NCBI GenBank assembly: GCA_051867655.1
Contig: JBJDYV010000099.1
Location: 22,155-86,154 of the forward strand
Direction: 5' to 3'
DNA length: 64,000 nt
Source: JAJPXI01 sp051867655
Lineage (GTDB): Bacteria; Bacillota; Clostridia; Oscillospirales; Oscillospiraceae
The notes below the pieces were generated by a model. It was not told the DNA's origin. It worked only from the letters and a program-made list of their open reading frames with translations, and made no database searches. The position numbers and the translations under genes were made by a program. Below are positions 35,893 through 43,730 of the stretch, in pieces (position 1 is the first letter of the stretch; each line of letters begins with the position of its first letter).

Positions 35893-36657
35893 GTGAGTTT
35901 TTGGGACCAGATTTATGAGGCTTTGCCGGTGGTGGCCGAGCGGAACTTCTGGCAGAATTTCTACGGGAAATTTTATCAGGCCTGGTTTGCGGAAGACCGG
36001 TGGATGTCCTACTTCAAGGGATTGGGGACCACCCTTCAGGTGACCGTCATGGCCCTGGCCATCGGCGTGGTGCTGGGCGTGCTGGTAGCCATGGTCCGTA
36101 CTGCCCACGACCAGCAGCGGCCGGGCCACCATAATCCTTTGCTGGGGGCCATCAACGCCGTCTGCAAGGTGTACGTCACCGTGATCCGCGGCACCCCCAT
36201 GATGGTCCAGCTGATGATCATGGGCTTTGTAATCTTCAAGTCCAGCCGCAATTTCACCATGGTGGGCGCCCTCTCTCTGGGTATCAACTCGGGCGCCTAT
36301 GTGGCGGAGATCATCCGGGGCGGGCTGATGTCCCTGGACCCCGGCCAGTCGGAGGCGGGCCGCAGCCTGGGTCTGGGATACTTGGACACCATGCGCTTCA
36401 TTGTCATCCCCCAGGCGTTTAAAGCGATCCTCCCCTCTCTGGGCAATGAGTTTATTACTCTGCTGAAGGACACCTCGCTGATCAGCGTCATCGCCGGACG
36501 GGAGATGGTGTACTGGGCGCGGGCCATTATTGCCAAGACTTACGAGCCCATGTTCCCCTATGTGATCACCGCTGTGATGTATCTGATTATGGTGCTGCTG
36601 TTCAGCTGGCTCCAAAGCAAGCTGGAAAGGAGGCTGCGTCAAAGTGATCGACGTTAA
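35893..36657 (+). CDS. Polar amino acid ABC transporter, permease
   Basis: 254-residue HisM/GlnP-type membrane protein. Five helices; the ATPase-contact EAA loop is SEAGRSLGLGYLDTMRFIVIP (~155-175, as EAGRSLGLGYLDTMRFIVI). RGTPMMVQLMIM at ~96 is a family signature. The start is GTG at 35893 with AAAGAGGTGAG upstream. The last 14 bp overlap the ATPase gene. Confidence 0.93.
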   Translation: MSFWDQIYEALPVVAERNFWQNFYGKFYQAWFAEDRWMSYFKGLGTTLQVTVMALAIGVVLGVLVAMVRTAHDQQRPGHHNPLLGAINAVCKVYVTVIRGTPMMVQLMIMGFVIFKSSRNFTMVGALSLGINSGAYVAEIIRGGLMSLDPGQSEAGRSLGLGYLDTMRFIVIPQAFKAILPSLGNEFITLLKDTSLISVIAGREMVYWARAIIAKTYEPMFPYVITAVMYLIMVLLFSWLQSKLERRLRQSDRR

Positions 36658-37366
36658 AAACCTGTCCAAATCCTTTGGCGATCATCTGGTGCTGGACAAT
36701 ATCTCCGAGCACATCTCCCCGGGAGAAAAGGTGGTCATCATCGGGCCCTCCGGCTCCGGCAAGTCCACCTTCCTGCGCTGCCTGAACCTGCTGGAGACCC
36801 CCAGCGCGGGAACCATTACCTTTGACGGTGTGGAGATCACCGACCCCAAGACAAACATTGATGCCGTCCGCCGTCAGATGGGCATGGTGTTCCAGCATTT
36901 CAACCTGTTTCCCAATATGACGATCCGGAAGAACATCACCCTGGCCCCCGTGCGCACCGGCCTGATGAAGCAGGAGGAGGCGGACGCCGAGGCGGTCAAG
37001 CTGCTGCGGCGGGTGGGCCTGGAGGAGAAGGCGGACACCTATCCCAACCAGCTCTCCGGCGGCCAGAAGCAGCGCATCGCCATTGTCCGCGCTCTGGCCA
37101 TGAAGCCCAAGGTCATGCTCTTTGACGAGCCCACCTCCGCCCTGGACCCCGAGATGGTGGGCGAGGTGCTGGAGGTCATGAAGGAACTGGCCCATGAGGG
37201 CATGACCATGGTGGTGGTTACCCACGAGATGGGCTTTGCCCGGGAGGTGGGCACCCGCGTTCTGTTCATGGACGGCGGCCACATCCTGGAGCAGAACGAG
37301 CCGCAGGAATTCTTCGCCAACCCCAAGGAGGTGCGCACCAAGGAGTTCCTGTCCAAGGTGCTGTAA
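36644..37366 (+). CDS. Polar amino acid ABC transporter, ATP-binding protein
   Basis: 240-residue GlnQ/HisP-type ATPase. Walker A GPSGSGKSTFLRCLN (~33-47), Q-loop MVFQHFNLFPNMT, signature LSGGQKQRIAI, Walker B VMLFDEPTSALDPEM and switch His VVVTHEMGFA. It starts with GTG at 36644, inside the permease 3' end. It ends at a bidirectional terminator. The amino acid cannot be assigned from the sequence. Confidence 0.94.
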   Translation: MIDVKNLSKSFGDHLVLDNISEHISPGEKVVIIGPSGSGKSTFLRCLNLLETPSAGTITFDGVEITDPKTNIDAVRRQMGMVFQHFNLFPNMTIRKNITLAPVRTGLMKQEEADAEAVKLLRRVGLEEKADTYPNQLSGGQKQRIAIVRALAMKPKVMLFDEPTSALDPEMVGEVLEVMKELAHEGMTMVVVTHEMGFAREVGTRVLFMDGGHILEQNEPQEFFANPKEVRTKEFLSKVL

Positions 37367-37372
37367 AAGCGT

Positions 37373-37411
37373 AAAAAATTCTCCGGCGCACTGCGCCGGA
37401 GAATTTTTTTA
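37373..37411. terminator. Bidirectional terminator
   Basis: AAAAAATTCTCCGGCGCA / TGCGCCGGAGAATTTTTTT, a 14-bp GC core. Serves the ATPase gene (+) and the small 74-residue gene (-). Confidence 0.9.
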
Positions 37412-37633
37412 CTTCTTGAACAGGTTTTTCAGAGAGTCTGCCGTACCGGCGAGCTTGTCCCCGGTTAGCTTGGCCTTGACACCCGCGACGATTTTTTCCA
37501 CCGTGTCGTCGGGCAGGTCCACGCCCAGGAGCGTTTCCACGGCCTTGACGGGGTCCGTCTGGAACTGCTCCTTCAGATCCTTGTCCTTGGTGATTTTTTC
37601 GACGATCTCTTCGATTTTTGCCTTGATGTCCAT
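37409..37633 (-). CDS. Small acidic helical protein, unknown function
   Basis: 74 residues starting MDIKAKIEEIVEKITKDKDL. Charged helical N-terminal half, then FQTDPVKAVETLLGVDLPDD and VEKIVAGVKAKL. That second segment resembles, loosely, Nif11/NHLP-type leader peptides (DP...LLGV.LPDD motifs), but no peptide-modifying enzymes are nearby and there is no Gly-Gly core peptide. Small proteins like this are common singles in Clostridia. GGAG is before the ATG. It is 13 bp downstream of the DUF1508 gene, probably in the same transcript. Confidence 0.75.
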   Translation of the reverse strand: MDIKAKIEEIVEKITKDKDLKEQFQTDPVKAVETLLGVDLPDDTVEKIVAGVKAKLTGDKLAGTADSLKNLFKK

Positions 37634-37646
37634 GCCGGTGTGCTCC

Positions 37647-38015
37647 TTACTGCTCTACGATCTCGGCGTCAGGGGCGTTCTTCTTGACGGACTCGATGCC
37701 GTTCAGGCAGCTGGCCTTGGCCTTGTAGCCCTCGCCCACGGCGATGATCTGGCCGTTGGTGGCCTTCAGGCGGAAGCGGAACTCCCCGGCCTTGTCGGCG
37801 TACACCTCAAACTTGGGGTGCTTCTGCTCGGCGTAGCCCTCCACGGTCTGATCCTCCACCGCGGCGGCGGGAGCGTTTTTCTGCACGCTGGCGATGCCGT
37901 TGCGGCAGGCGGCCTCGGAGGAGTAAACTTCGGAAGTGGCGATGACTTCGCCGTTGCCGGCCTTGAGATCGAACTTGATCCCGGTGTTGGTTTTGCGAAT
38001 GACGAATTTGCCCAT
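37647..38015 (-). CDS. DUF1508 (YegP-like) protein, two repeats
   Basis: 122 residues built from two ~48-residue DUF1508 repeats: KFVIRKTNTGIKFDLKAGNG...RNGIASVQKNAP and KFEVYADKAGEFRFRLKATNG...LNGIESVKKNAP. Each is a small beta-sheet unit; the family is widespread but functionally unknown. Start ATG 38015 has AGGAGG upstream (AGGAGGTTGTACATC). In-frame sequence before it overlaps the promoter region and is not coding. Confidence 0.9.
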   Translation of the reverse strand: MGKFVIRKTNTGIKFDLKAGNGEVIATSEVYSSEAACRNGIASVQKNAPAAAVEDQTVEGYAEQKHPKFEVYADKAGEFRFRLKATNGQIIAVGEGYKAKASCLNGIESVKKNAPDAEIVEQ

Positions 38016-38091
38016 GATGTACAACCTCCTGTTTTTTGATTTCGCCTCTATTTTACCTGTTTTTTCCCTATATGGCAAGCATTATAGAAAA

Positions 38092-38127
38092 AATACCGGC
38101 GCGGTTTTGCAAAACCGCGCCGGTATT
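38092..38127 (-). terminator. Terminator after proS
   Basis: AATACCGGCGCGGTTTTG / CAAAACCGCGCCGGTATT, then TTTTTTCTA on the minus strand. It lies 8 bp after the proS stop. Confidence 0.9.
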
Positions 38128-38135
38128 GTACGATT

Positions 38136-39575
38136 TTAATACGCTACGCCCCAGACCACCATGTGCTTGGCGGGTTTTCCGCACACGGCGCACACGTCGC
38201 CCAGGTGCTTCTGCTCGAAGGGAATGCACCGGGAGGAGACGCCGGCTTCGTCCTTCATCTTCAGCTCGCACTCCAGATCGCCGCACCACATGGCCTCGGC
38301 GAAGCCGCCGCGCTCGGCCATCTTCTCCTTGACCTCTTCCAGGGTGGTGCAGGGATAGGTGTTGTCCTCCAGGTTCTTCTTGGCCTTGGCGTACAGACCG
38401 TCGTGGATGGAGTCCAGCATCTGCGCCACGGTCTCCTCGATGCCGTCCAGGGAGACAAAGGTCTTCTCGCCGCTGTCCCGGCGGACCAGGACGCACTGGT
38501 TCTTTTCGATGTCCTTGGGGCCCAACTCCAGGCGCAGGGGCACGCCCTTCATCTCGTACTCGGCGAACTTCCAGCCGGGGGAGTTGTCACTGTCGTCCAT
38601 CTTCACCCGGAAGCCGGCTTTCTGCAGACGCTCCACGACGGCGCGGTTGGCGTCCAGAACGCCGTCCTTGTGCTGGGCCACGGGGATGACCACCACCTGG
38701 ATGGGGGCGATGCGGGGGGGCAGCACCAGGCCGCTGTTGTCGCCGTGGGTCATGATGATGCCGCCGATCATGCGGGTGGACACGCCCCAGGAGGTCTGAT
38801 GGGGGTGGTGGGGCTGGTTGTCCTTACCGGTGAAGGTGATATCAAAGGCCTTGGCAAAGCCGTCGCCGAAGTAGTGGGAGGTGCCGCCCTGGAGGGCCTT
38901 CTTGTCGTGCATCATGCACTCCACGGTGTAGGTCTCCTCGGCGCCGTTGAACTTCTCCTTGTCGGTCTTCTGGCCCTTGACCACGGGCATGGCCAGCACG
39001 TTCTCGTAGAAGTCGGCGTACACGTTCAGCATCTGCTGAGTCTCGGCGCGGGCCTCCTCGGCGGTGGCGTGCATGGTATGGCCCTCCTGCCACAGGAACT
39101 CCCGGTGGCGCAGGAAGGGGCGGGAGGTCTTCTCCCAGCGCAGGACGGAGCACCACTGGTTGTACAGCTTGGGCAGGTCCCGGTGGGAGTGGATGATGTT
39201 TTTATAGTGCTCGCAGAACAGAGTCTCGGAGGTGGGACGGATGCACAGGCGCTCCTCCAGCTTTTCGCTGCCGCCCATGGTGACCCAGGCGCACTCGGGG
39301 GCGAAGCCCTCCACGTGATCCTTCTCCTTCTGGAGCAGGGACTCGGGGATGAGCATGGGCAGGTAGACATTCTCATGTCCCAGCTTCTTGAACTCGGCGT
39401 CCAGAATGTGCTGGATGTTCTCCCAGATGGCATAGCCATAGGGGCGCAGGATGAACATGCCCTTGACGCTGGAGTAGTCGATCAGCTCCGCCTTTTTGCA
39501 CACGTCGGTGAACCACTTGGCGAAGTCCACTTCCATGTCGGTGATTTGTTCCACTTGTTTTTTCTCTTGTGCCAT
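38136..39575 (-). CDS. proS: Prolyl-tRNA synthetase, type 3 (archaeal/eukaryotic-like)
   Basis: 479-residue class II synthetase that charges tRNA-Pro. The short form: no editing insertion (INS) domain between motifs 2 and 3, and a C-terminal extension ending in a Tyr (VVWGVAY) with a zinc-type cluster (CGDLECELK, CAVCGKP). Class II motifs: GMFILRPYGYAIWENIQ (1), RWEKTSRPFLRHREFLWQEGH (2, ~165-185) and a motif-3 HGDNSGLVLPPRIAP. Type 3 ProRS is normal in many Clostridia. ATG 39575 follows a region that contains a hairpin cluster; no T-box motif was found. Confidence 0.96.
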   Translation of the reverse strand: MAQEKKQVEQITDMEVDFAKWFTDVCKKAELIDYSSVKGMFILRPYGYAIWENIQHILDAEFKKLGHENVYLPMLIPESLLQKEKDHVEGFAPECAWVTMGGSEKLEERLCIRPTSETLFCEHYKNIIHSHRDLPKLYNQWCSVLRWEKTSRPFLRHREFLWQEGHTMHATAEEARAETQQMLNVYADFYENVLAMPVVKGQKTDKEKFNGAEETYTVECMMHDKKALQGGTSHYFGDGFAKAFDITFTGKDNQPHHPHQTSWGVSTRMIGGIIMTHGDNSGLVLPPRIAPIQVVVIPVAQHKDGVLDANRAVVERLQKAGFRVKMDDSDNSPGWKFAEYEMKGVPLRLELGPKDIEKNQCVLVRRDSGEKTFVSLDGIEETVAQMLDSIHDGLYAKAKKNLEDNTYPCTTLEEVKEKMAERGGFAEAMWCGDLECELKMKDEAGVSSRCIPFEQKHLGDVCAVCGKPAKHMVVWGVAY

Positions 39576-39666
39576 CTCATCAAATCCTTATAAGTTGATC
39601 GGAATACCATGATATTTTATGTCCTGTGGGAAGAAAAGTCAAGGTTTTGGAGATACTGATACTAAC

Positions 39667-39825
39667 CTCTGGTAAAAAGCATCACTTTTTACCAGAGAGG
39701 CAACGCATGAAGGCGTTGCCCTTTTGCAAGCATGTATGCTTGCAAAAGCCGTTTCATAAATATCATACGCGCTTCGCGCTATAAAAAGTAAACATTTTTC
39801 AAATGTCTACTTTTTAAATGATATT
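39667..39825. repeat. 159-bp cluster of four back-to-back hairpins
   Basis: Hairpin 1 (39667-39697): CTCTGGTAAAAAG / CTTTTTACCAGAG, perfect 13 bp. Hairpin 2 (39699-39720): GGCAACGC / GCGTTGCC. Hairpin 3 (39721-39748): CTTTTGCAAGCAT / ATGCTTGCAAAAG, perfect 13 bp. Hairpin 4 (39759-39825): outer AATATCAT / ATGATATT enclosing GCGC-TTC-GCGC and AAAAAGTAAACATTT / AAATGTCTACTTTTT. Adjacent stems are separated by 0-10 nt. It lies upstream of proS (minus) and the unknown gene (plus), and is unrelated in sequence to the other palindromic repeats. It could be a transcribed RNA, a 5' leader or a non-autonomous repeat. Confidence 0.7.
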
Positions 39826-39851
39826 AATATGAAGGCAAGGAAGTGATCGAT

Positions 39852-40352
39852 ATGCGGCGCGTGGGCGTATGGGAACGGGGCGAGGGCCTCTGTGAGGCGG
39901 TTCGGGAGGATCTGAAGCACAGCGGGCTGGAGCGGCCCGCGCTCTTCTGCGGCCGCCACCCGGCGGAACTGGCGGGCGAGAGCCTGGACCTGCTGGTGGT
40001 GTCCCCCGGCGCCACGGGCTGGGCGGGGGCGGCCAGCGTTACCTGCCGGCTTTTACTGCTGCCCGGGAGTGCCGGCCCTCTGGCCCGGGGGATGCAGGTG
40101 GAGGGCGCCGTCAGCTATGGCACCGGGCCCAAGAACACCATCACCCTGTCCAGCCTGGAGGGGGACAAGATCTGCCTTGCCATCCAGCGGGAGCTGGTGA
40201 CGGTGGAGGGCGGTGTGGTGGAGCGGCAGGAGCTGGTGCTCCCCTACCCGGCGGGGCAGGAGAATCCGGACCTGTTCATGGCCCGGGTGGGGACGCTCCT
40301 GCTGCTGGGAGGCGGCCCGGCGGCAGCAGGCGATAAAACGGCGGGAGGCTGA
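39852..40352 (+). CDS. Uncharacterised protein
   Basis: 166 residues, soluble, no signal peptide. Alternating hydrophobic stretches (LDLLVVSPGATGWAG, CRLLLLPGSAGPLA, SVSYGTGPKNTITLSSLEGD as VSYGTGPKNTITLSSLEGD) suggest an alpha/beta fold; YGTGPKNTITLSS is the most conserved-looking segment. I do not recognise a family. It begins MRRVGVWERGEG at ATG 39852 with AAGGAAG upstream; GTG at 39843 is possible. The TGA stop falls in the loop of a terminator hairpin. It is divergent from proS. Confidence 0.65.
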   Translation: MRRVGVWERGEGLCEAVREDLKHSGLERPALFCGRHPAELAGESLDLLVVSPGATGWAGAASVTCRLLLLPGSAGPLARGMQVEGAVSYGTGPKNTITLSSLEGDKICLAIQRELVTVEGGVVERQELVLPYPAGQENPDLFMARVGTLLLLGGGPAAAGDKTAGG

Positions 40353-40368
40353 CTGCCTCCCGCCGTTT
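40336..40368. terminator. Terminator hairpin with a stop codon in its loop
   Basis: AAACGGCGGGAGGC / GCCTCCCGCCGTTT, perfect 14 bp, loop TGACT (40350-40354). The loop holds the TGA of the 166-residue gene. On the minus strand it follows the MATE stop within 2 bp and has TTTTATC after the stem. Confidence 0.8.
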
Positions 40369-40369
40369 G

Positions 40370-41722
40370 CTATGTTGATTTGGTGCGCGGCGTGAGCCGC
40401 GTGCGGAAGGTGTGGACGGCGAGGGCCGTACACATGAGAAACCCGCTGGAAGAGCCGAAATACCAGGCCCAGAATAGGCCGGTGTAGCTGTCCAGAGCTT
40501 TCGTCAGCACAAAGCACATGACGATGCGCACGGCAAATTCCAGCACCGTCTCGATAAAGAAGGTGGTGCTGCGGCCCACGCCCCGCAGCAGGCCACCGGT
40601 GGCGATGATGACGATGATGATGATGTACAGGGGCCCGATGATGCGCAGGTAGTTCCGACCCGCCTCGATGACCAGAGGATCGGCGTCGCCGTCAATGAAC
40701 AGCCCCACCAGCTGATCGGGGATCAGCACAAACAGGGCAATGACGCACACGGCGCAGATCAGGCAGATCAGGAGGGAGACCCAGTAGCCCTCCTTGATAC
40801 GCTTATACTTTCCCGCGCCGTAGCACTGGGCGGTGAAGGAGGCCAGGGCGGTGCCGACGGTGTTCAGACCCATGTAGGCAAAGTTGTGCAGCTTGGACGC
40901 GGCCTCATACCCCGCAATGATGGCGGTGTCATAGGTGTTCAGAATGCCCTGCATGATGGTGTGCCCCAGGGCAACGGAGCTCTGCTGCAGGATGCAGGGG
41001 ACGGAGGCGCCGGCGATGTCGCGGAGGATGGCGGGGCTGAAGCGGGCCCTGCTCGTCTCGGGGAAAAGTCCCCGCAGCCGCCTGAGCATGAAAAGGACCG
41101 CCAGGACCGCCGCGACCAGCTGGGAGAAGGTGGTGGCCCACGCGGCGCCCACAACGCCCAGACTCAGGAACCGGACGGCGATATAGTCCAGGACCACATT
41201 GAGAACGGAGGAAATGCAGAGCAGCAAAAGCGGGAGCTTGGCGTCGCCCAGCCCGGTGAAGATGCCGGTGGAGGCGTTGTAGATCAGCATGGGGAACACG
41301 CCCAGGGCGTAGATGATCAGGTAGGCCCGGGCGGACGCGAAAATGTCCTCCTGGGCGTTCAGCAGGTGCATCAGCGTTCCGCTGAGCGCCGCGCCGACTC
41401 CGGCCAGAACGGCGCCCAGGACGGCGAAGGAGATGAGGGCTGTCAGAATGGCCTGCTTCAGATCATCCATCTTCCGGGCACCGAACAGCTGGGAGATGAC
41501 CACCGAGCAGCCCATGGACGCGCCGGTGGCCACGGCGACGAAGAACAGCGTGATGGGATAGGCCGCGCCGACGGCAGCCAGACTGGCCGTGCCGGCAAAA
41601 TTGCCGACGATCATGCTGTCCGCGATGTTGTAGAACTGCTGCAGGATGGTGCTCAGCAACAGCGGCAGAGAAAAGGTCAAAATGACGCGGGGCACCTTCC
41701 CCACGGTGAGATCAGTGGTCAT
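40370..41722 (-). CDS. MATE-family efflux transporter (TetR-linked)
   Basis: 450-residue twelve-helix antiporter. N-terminal LSTILQQFYNIADSMIVGNFAG (as QQFYNIADSMIVGNFAG) and the repeat motif at SAQ-like QLFGARKMDDL are typical of the DinF subfamily, as is the paired second-half motif TAQCYGAGKYKRIKEG. It differs clearly from the MATE protein at 17573. ATG 41722 is 42 bp downstream of the TetR gene; the pair forms a regulator-pump unit. Substrate unknown. Confidence 0.9.
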   Translation of the reverse strand: MTTDLTVGKVPRVILTFSLPLLLSTILQQFYNIADSMIVGNFAGTASLAAVGAAYPITLFFVAVATGASMGCSVVISQLFGARKMDDLKQAILTALISFAVLGAVLAGVGAALSGTLMHLLNAQEDIFASARAYLIIYALGVFPMLIYNASTGIFTGLGDAKLPLLLLCISSVLNVVLDYIAVRFLSLGVVGAAWATTFSQLVAAVLAVLFMLRRLRGLFPETSRARFSPAILRDIAGASVPCILQQSSVALGHTIMQGILNTYDTAIIAGYEAASKLHNFAYMGLNTVGTALASFTAQCYGAGKYKRIKEGYWVSLLICLICAVCVIALFVLIPDQLVGLFIDGDADPLVIEAGRNYLRIIGPLYIIIIVIIATGGLLRGVGRSTTFFIETVLEFAVRIVMCFVLTKALDSYTGLFWAWYFGSSSGFLMCTALAVHTFRTRLTPRTKST

Positions 41723-41764
41723 GTGGTCCTCCAGGAATGTTTCAATTCAAACGAATCTATGCGG

Positions 41765-42352
41765 TTACGGCAGGTCAAATTCACGGTTCAGCAAGGCGGT
41801 TACCATTTCCATATTTTCCTCTGTGTATTCCATTTCGCCGTTGTCAAACATCAGTGCGGCACCGTAAATGATGGAGCGCACGAAAAAGGTCTTCCGCTTG
41901 CGCACATCGTCCGGCATGTTGACGTCCCGGCAGTACCGGGCAACGATCTTATAGATCCGGACGCTGAGCTGTCCGCGCAGGGAGCGAAACGATTCGTCAC
42001 AATCCTTGTAATTCTGCATGATGGCCCGCCGGAACTGGGGGTGTTCCGCCAGAAAGCGGATGTAGTCCAGGCTGACCTGAAGCAGTTGGGTCCGGGAATC
42101 GCAATCCGCGTACTTTTCCAGGACCTTTTTCTGCTGTTCATTGTACTGTCGGTTGATGTAGCGGAGGATCTCCGCGATAAACTCTTTTGTGTCCTTAAAA
42201 TGCTTGTATGGCGCGGCGCAGGAGATCCCGCACGCCTTTGCCACACGCCGTGTGGAAAAGTCCTGCATGCCATGCTGGTTCAGCTCCTCCAGACCGGCCA
42301 GGATCAACTGATCCCGGGTGCTGCCCGCATTGGTTTGGGTGTTTTGCTCCAT
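41765..42352 (-). CDS. TetR/AcrR-family regulator of the MATE pump
   Basis: 195-residue repressor. HTH segment FSTRRVAKACGISCAAPYKHFK (~35-56, as TRRVAKACGISCAAPYKHF), where the usual YYHF is PYKHF. The C-terminal domain is helical. It heads a two-gene unit with the MATE pump. The promoter and a pair of direct repeats (42374-42395) lie upstream. It likely regulates its own operon. Confidence 0.88.
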   Translation of the reverse strand: MEQNTQTNAGSTRDQLILAGLEELNQHGMQDFSTRRVAKACGISCAAPYKHFKDTKEFIAEILRYINRQYNEQQKKVLEKYADCDSRTQLLQVSLDYIRFLAEHPQFRRAIMQNYKDCDESFRSLRGQLSVRIYKIVARYCRDVNMPDDVRKRKTFFVRSIIYGAALMFDNGEMEYTEENMEMVTALLNREFDLP

Positions 42353-42373
42353 GCCGGAATCTCCTCTCTGCCT

Positions 42374-42417
42374 TTAGTATACTTAATTAGTTTACGCAAT
42401 TTTCCACCGTCCGTCAA
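42374..42417 (-). promoter_or_regulatory. Promoter and direct-repeat operator of tetR-MATE
   Basis: Minus-strand TTGACG (42417-42412), 17-bp spacer, TAAACT (42394-42389). On the plus strand TTAGTATAC (42374-42382) and TTAGTTTAC (42387-42395) are direct repeats 13 bp apart, start to start, that overlap the -10 box, a plausible TetR site. Confidence 0.68.
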
Positions 42418-42446
42418 TGAAAAAGCAAAAAAAGGGCTTTGTGCCC

Positions 42447-42474
42447 TTGACTATTTCCCAAAAGTTGCTATAAT
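42447..42474 (+). promoter_or_regulatory. Promoter of the fatty acid synthesis operon
   Basis: TTGACT (42447-42452), 16-bp spacer, TATAAT (42469-42474). Transcription would start around 42481, exactly at the leader hairpin. Confidence 0.82.
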
Positions 42475-42480
42475 CGTGCT

Positions 42481-42512
42481 ATAACCGGCAAGGTTATCAG
42501 TGATAACCTTGC
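42481..42512 (+). promoter_or_regulatory. Leader with alternative hairpins before acpP
   Basis: GCAAGGTTATC (42488-42498) and GATAACCTTGC (42502-42512) form a perfect 11-bp palindrome, 3 nt apart. The middle GGTTAT can instead pair with ATAACC at 42481-42486, so the two hairpins exclude each other. It may be an operator for a fatty acid regulator or an RNA switch; it does not match the FapR site TTAGTACC-type or FabT motif I know. Confidence 0.6.
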
Positions 42513-42556
42513 TGTGCCACAAGAAAATTCGAAACAAACAAGCGGAGGTAATTACT

Positions 42557-42781
42557 ATGGTATTTGAGGCTATTGCAAAGCTGATCGCTGAGCGCAACGA
42601 CTGCGACGTTTCCGAGATCACCCCGGACAGCACCTTTCAGGATCTGGGCATCGACTCCCTGGACACCGTGGAGATGCTGATGAAGCTGGAGGACGAGATC
42701 GGCGTGGAGGTCGAGCTGGACCAGAAGGTGGAGACCGTCGGCGAGCTGGTGGCCTTTATCGAAGGCAAGATGAACGCGTAA
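42557..42781 (+). CDS. acpP: Acyl carrier protein
   Basis: 74-residue acidic four-helix carrier. Phosphopantetheine goes on Ser34 in DLGIDSLDTVEM. It starts MVFEAIAKLIAERNDCDVSE. RBS CGGAGG, ATG 42557. First gene of a type II fatty acid operon. It ends 1 bp before fabK. Confidence 0.96.
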   Translation: MVFEAIAKLIAERNDCDVSEITPDSTFQDLGIDSLDTVEMLMKLEDEIGVEVELDQKVETVGELVAFIEGKMNA

Positions 42782-42782
42782 A

Positions 42783-43730
42783 ATGATTAAAACAGCGATT
42801 TGCGATCTGCTGGGTATTGAATATCCGGTCTTTCAGGGCGGTATGGCCTGGATCGCGGACGGAAAGCTGGCCGCCGCCGTCTCTGAGGGCGGCGGTCTGG
42901 GCATTATTGCCGCGGGCAACGCCCCGGGGTCGTATGTGCGGGAACAGATCCGCATTGCCCGCTCCCTGACCGACCGTCCCTTCGGCGTGAATATCATGCT
43001 CATGAGCCCCTTCGTGGATGAGGTCGCCCAGGTGGTCGCCGAGGAAAAGGTGGCGGTGGTCACCACCGGCGCGGGCAATCCGTCCAAACATATGCAGATG
43101 TGGCTGGACGCGGGCATCAAGGTGATCCCGGTGGTCGCCTCCGTGGCCATGGCCAAGCTGATGACCCGTCTGGGCGCAGCCGCCGTCATCGCCGAAGGCG
43201 GTGAGAGCGGCGGCCATGTGGGTGAGCTGACCACCATGGTCCTCGTGCCCCTGGTCTGCGACGCCACCGATCTTCCCGTCATCGCCGCCGGCGGTATCGC
43301 GGACGGCCGCGGCGTCGCGGCCGCCTTTATGCTGGGCGCCTGCGGCGTGCAGCTGGGCACCCGCTTCCTGAGCGCGGAGGAGTGCACCATCCACCCCGTT
43401 TACAAGGAAAAGGTTCTGAAAGCCAACGATCTGTCCACCACTGTGACCGGCAAGCGTCTGGGCCATCCTGTCCGGAGCCTGAAGACCACCTTTGCCCGGA
43501 ACTACGCCAAGGCGGAGTACAACAGCAATATCTCCGACGAGGAGCTGGAGAACATGGGCGTAGGCGCGCTGCGTCTGGCCGTCCAGGAGGGCGACAAGGA
43601 ACGCGGCAGCTTCCTCTGCGGCCAGGTGGCCGCCATGGTGAACAAGGTTCAGCCGGCGGCGGAGATTATCCGTGAGGTGATCGAGGGCGCGGAGCCCATC
43701 CTGAAAGGAGCGCCGCAATGGGTAAAATAG
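42783..43730 (+). CDS. fabK: Enoyl-ACP reductase II (FMN-dependent)
   Basis: 315-residue flavin TIM-barrel reductase of the last step of elongation, NAD(P)H-dependent. Motifs: IEYPVFQGGMAWIADGKLAA start, VVTTGAGNP, AEGGESGGHVGEL (~140-152, FMN and active-site His) and AAGGIADGRG (phosphate binding). It replaces FabI, as in many Firmicutes, and would give triclosan resistance. Shares 13 bp with fabD. Confidence 0.95.
   Translation: MIKTAICDLLGIEYPVFQGGMAWIADGKLAAAVSEGGGLGIIAAGNAPGSYVREQIRIARSLTDRPFGVNIMLMSPFVDEVAQVVAEEKVAVVTTGAGNPSKHMQMWLDAGIKVIPVVASVAMAKLMTRLGAAAVIAEGGESGGHVGELTTMVLVPLVCDATDLPVIAAGGIADGRGVAAAFMLGACGVQLGTRFLSAEECTIHPVYKEKVLKANDLSTTVTGKRLGHPVRSLKTTFARNYAKAEYNSNISDEELENMGVGALRLAVQEGDKERGSFLCGQVAAMVNKVQPAAEIIREVIEGAEPILKGAPQWVK

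Noticed and set aside
39576..39851. T-box riboswitch upstream of proS
   Set aside because: No AGGGTGGNACCGCG-type T-box sequence or antiterminator on the minus strand; the hairpins there do not fit the T-box layout.
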